Source: Vanessa cardui (lineage: Eukaryota; Arthropoda; Insecta; Lepidoptera; Nymphalidae). From it: a stretch of DNA of 64,000 nucleotides. The stretch spans positions 5,671,501 to 5,735,500 of the forward strand of contig NC_061135.1 of the NCBI RefSeq assembly GCF_905220365.1. The letters are read 5' to 3'. Each line of letters begins with the position of its first letter. The stretch's first letter is position 1. A model generated the notes under the pieces. That model was not told the DNA's origin, did no database searches, and was given only the letters and a program-made list of their open reading frames with translations. A program made the position numbers and the translations under genes. Positions 61,662-64,000 of this stretch are shown one piece after another.

Positions 61662-62740
61662 TGAGCAGCTCCGATATGTCGCAGTTCGTTTAGGACAATA
61701 GCGAGACAAAGAAACTTAAACGCTGATTTGCTAATCTTATATCTGATAAATACAGAATACCAGCCCTTGTAGCTGTTAGCCAATCAGCGCATCGGAGAAG
61801 TTTATAATATTAATGTCAGCCAATCAAAGTTCATAAAATGGTGTTATTCGGGATTTTATCACATCATGTCATAACAAATATAGATTTTTAAGTATTTTGC
61901 ATTAAAAAAGCATATGTAATGCATCGAAATCGATCGGACATTAAAATCAAAACGTTTTTTATTGAAGAGACAACTGCTATCATTTTTGGTCTAAAGTCGC
62001 TTTTTTAGAGCTGATTATTTCTATCGCTCATGTTTAAGATACTTTACTTTATAAGAGATTTATTATATCTTGTAGGAAATCAAAAATATATCTACCTTTT
62101 ATAGATCGAACTTATAACAATAGACAAATGATGTTTACGACATTTAATTTTTATCATAATACGCATTGCACATATATTTTTCCAGGTGTGGCGAATAAGC
62201 AAACGAGACGCCGCGGTCCGAGTCCCGATGTGATGAGTTTATTGTTCGCTGTTCATGTCGTGCGACGATTGTACGCCGTTAGACTAGTCACTGAGTAGGC
62301 GATGTTGTATCTTATAGCGTAATACAAATGTTTATGAATCTTTAGTTATATCTAGTACGAAATATTCGCTATATTTATCTTAAGCTCGTCGTAGATGAGA
62401 ACGATTTATTTATTAGCGCGTCTCCCGCGCGGACGCCGAGTGGGAACTCTTCGAGTGCAATACTTGCAAACTTATGAATTCGACCGCGGTCGGAGCCTTT
62501 ACCTTGTTAACGATAACCCTTTGAGATATTTAGCTTATACGAGTGCACATACTCTTATACTTGTAACTTGTTGACGCATAATAAAATATATACTTCTATT
62601 TACCGTACGTTTGTTGTCGTGGCTTGATATGTGTAACGTTTTAATATATGTATGTCTATCTGTATACTCACATTGTCCGTTCGCGTCCTACGAACGTTTC
62701 GATACATTCATTGTAATCTATAACATTTAATAAAAAATAT
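61662..62740 (+). other. 3' UTR and polyadenylation candidates of Rbcn-3A
   Basis: Non-coding DNA after the TAG. AATAAA hexamers lie at about 62579-62584 and 62729-62734. A GTGAGC donor overlaps the stop codon, and a pyrimidine-tract acceptor (TTTTTCCAG) at 62177-62185 could remove a 525-bp 3'-UTR intron without changing the stop, because the next base is again G. The true 3' end cannot be told from sequence alone. Confidence 0.45.
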
Positions 62741-64000
62741 ATTCTTTAATTCGCACATCCTATATTAGTAGGTATAAGTGTTTATAATTATTTATATGAA
62801 TGTGATGTTTTTGAAATTACACGTCCAGATTGATTTCCAAAGCAATACGTTCTTTAAAATCATAAAAAATAAGCAATAAAAATAATATACATAACATTAC
62901 GCTCTGACGAACAGTATTATTGATCACATAATGAAAGGTGGCTGCGATATTATTTTTTAAATCTATTTTTACATAAATGCCACAAGCGGTACATGTACGT
63001 TTGTCTGTATTGTGATATAATCTGGCAACAGACGTCAGACCGGCATTTTATTCCAATAAAATACAAAATTATTTTTATTTACTAATTATTTGGTTATAAT
63101 AAAAGCTTATACCACTTATTTTTATAACTTCACTAAACCTTAGTTTTCTATCTAATTTTTTGTAAGGTTTTATAAAACTAATCCTATGTATGCTCACAAT
63201 TACGGTATTTTTAACTTCAGCATTTTTCGTTTCTTTTATTAATTTATTATTAACATATTAGGCACTATAAAGTATACTTTAGCACCCCCTATTTTTAAAA
63301 ATGTATGAATTTATAAAAGACGCATACTATAATATAAATATATACGTATATACTACAATTCTTACACTGTCAATAGACGGTTTCGTTGTTTTTATCGGTT
63401 AACTAATTGTAATATTATAGGTTAATATTATTTAATCACCAAAGTTATGTACAGCATGTACTATTAAAATTCAATTTAAATAAGTTACCAAAATTTTTGA
63501 TCATGTTATTTTGAATTTGCACAATTATCACATAAACAATTGCTTAAAAAGATAGCATGATAAACATTCAAAACTCATTTCAATTTCACGTTGCAATATC
63601 AAATTCAGATCGCTACCTAAATCGTGTTAAATCTCATCAGTAAACTTTATTTGTATCGAGCTTTTAACGTTAATGTCATATTAGAAAACGCAATATAAGA
63701 AATATTCAGAAAAGATGTAAAGTTTAATTATTTTATACTAATATTTGGTAGAGCCACGAAATAATATCAGACGACAACAATAGACCGATTCATAAGTGCT
63801 TTGACCGAATGAAATAGCTGGATTAAACTTAAAAAAAAAATACGCGCCAGTGTTTACTCCCAAACACTTTAGCCTTACTAGTTACTACCTTCGACTTCTA
63901 TTCTTGAGTGTGCAGTATTCGAATTATATTATTTTTGCTACAATCTTTTGATTGATCAAGTTTGTAAGAAATAAATTCCAATATAAAAACGTTTAACTTT
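62741..64000. other. Downstream intergenic DNA, nothing recognised
   Basis: AT-rich DNA with several AATAAA hexamers, no open frame of note and no repeat family that I recognise. Confidence 0.6.

Larger units (their letters stand above)
56133..61079 (-). mobile_element. DIRS-type tyrosine-recombinase retrotransposon 2, intron 59
   Basis: 4,947 bp, antisense to the host gene. Terminal inverted repeats match over 152 bp (56180-56331 and 60911-61062). The internal complementary region is at 56361-56453. It keeps gag frames, RT/RNase H and recombinase. Related to element 1 only at protein level, so it is a separate family. Intron 59 is 5.6 kb because of it. Confidence 0.94.

Overview
The window is arthropod nuclear DNA, almost certainly from a moth or butterfly. 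The AT-rich introns carry SINE, LINE, Helitron-like and MITE families that I recognise as typical of Lepidoptera. The only host gene found is a very large WD40 protein gene of insect type. No bacterial-style gene density, rRNA, free-standing tRNA gene or CRISPR array is present.

Layout. Bases 1-13859 are non-coding: upstream or intergenic DNA with scattered repeat remnants, a perfect 21-bp hairpin (1636-1681) and an isolated TATA-box-like site (9373). Bases 13860-61661 hold one plus-strand gene of 61 coding exons. I joined these by hand using GT/AG sites and reading phase. The joined CDS is 9,633 nt (3,210 codons plus TAG) and keeps phase across all 60 introns. It is the insect orthologue of Rabconnectin-3 alpha (Rbcn-3A / DmX; vertebrate DMXL1/DMXL2, yeast Rav1). 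Bases 61662-64000 hold its 3' UTR and downstream DNA.

The introns are a graveyard of mobile DNA, and some of it looks recent. Intron 20 has a Tc1-type transposon with an intact DD34E transposase. Introns 49 and 59 each have a structurally complete DIRS-type (tyrosine-recombinase) retrotransposon in antisense orientation. There are also four copies of one TA-flanked palindromic MITE, other terminal-inverted-repeat elements, two hAT-like MITEs with target duplications, three SINE-like families and truncated LINE tails.

The host protein family acts with WDR7/Rbcn-3B (and Rogdi) as the metazoan RAVE complex that assembles V-ATPase on endosomes, lysosomes and synaptic vesicles. The most interesting structures are in the two DIRS elements. 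In both, a second reading frame stays open for about 1.86 kb across the whole reverse transcriptase/RNase H region, at the same frame offset, before entering the recombinase. In both, the internal complementary region predicts the circle junction base by base. Also notable are the clustering of MITEs just downstream of 5' splice sites, candidate unannotated exons of the host gene, and a sharp GC mosaic between exons of the same gene.
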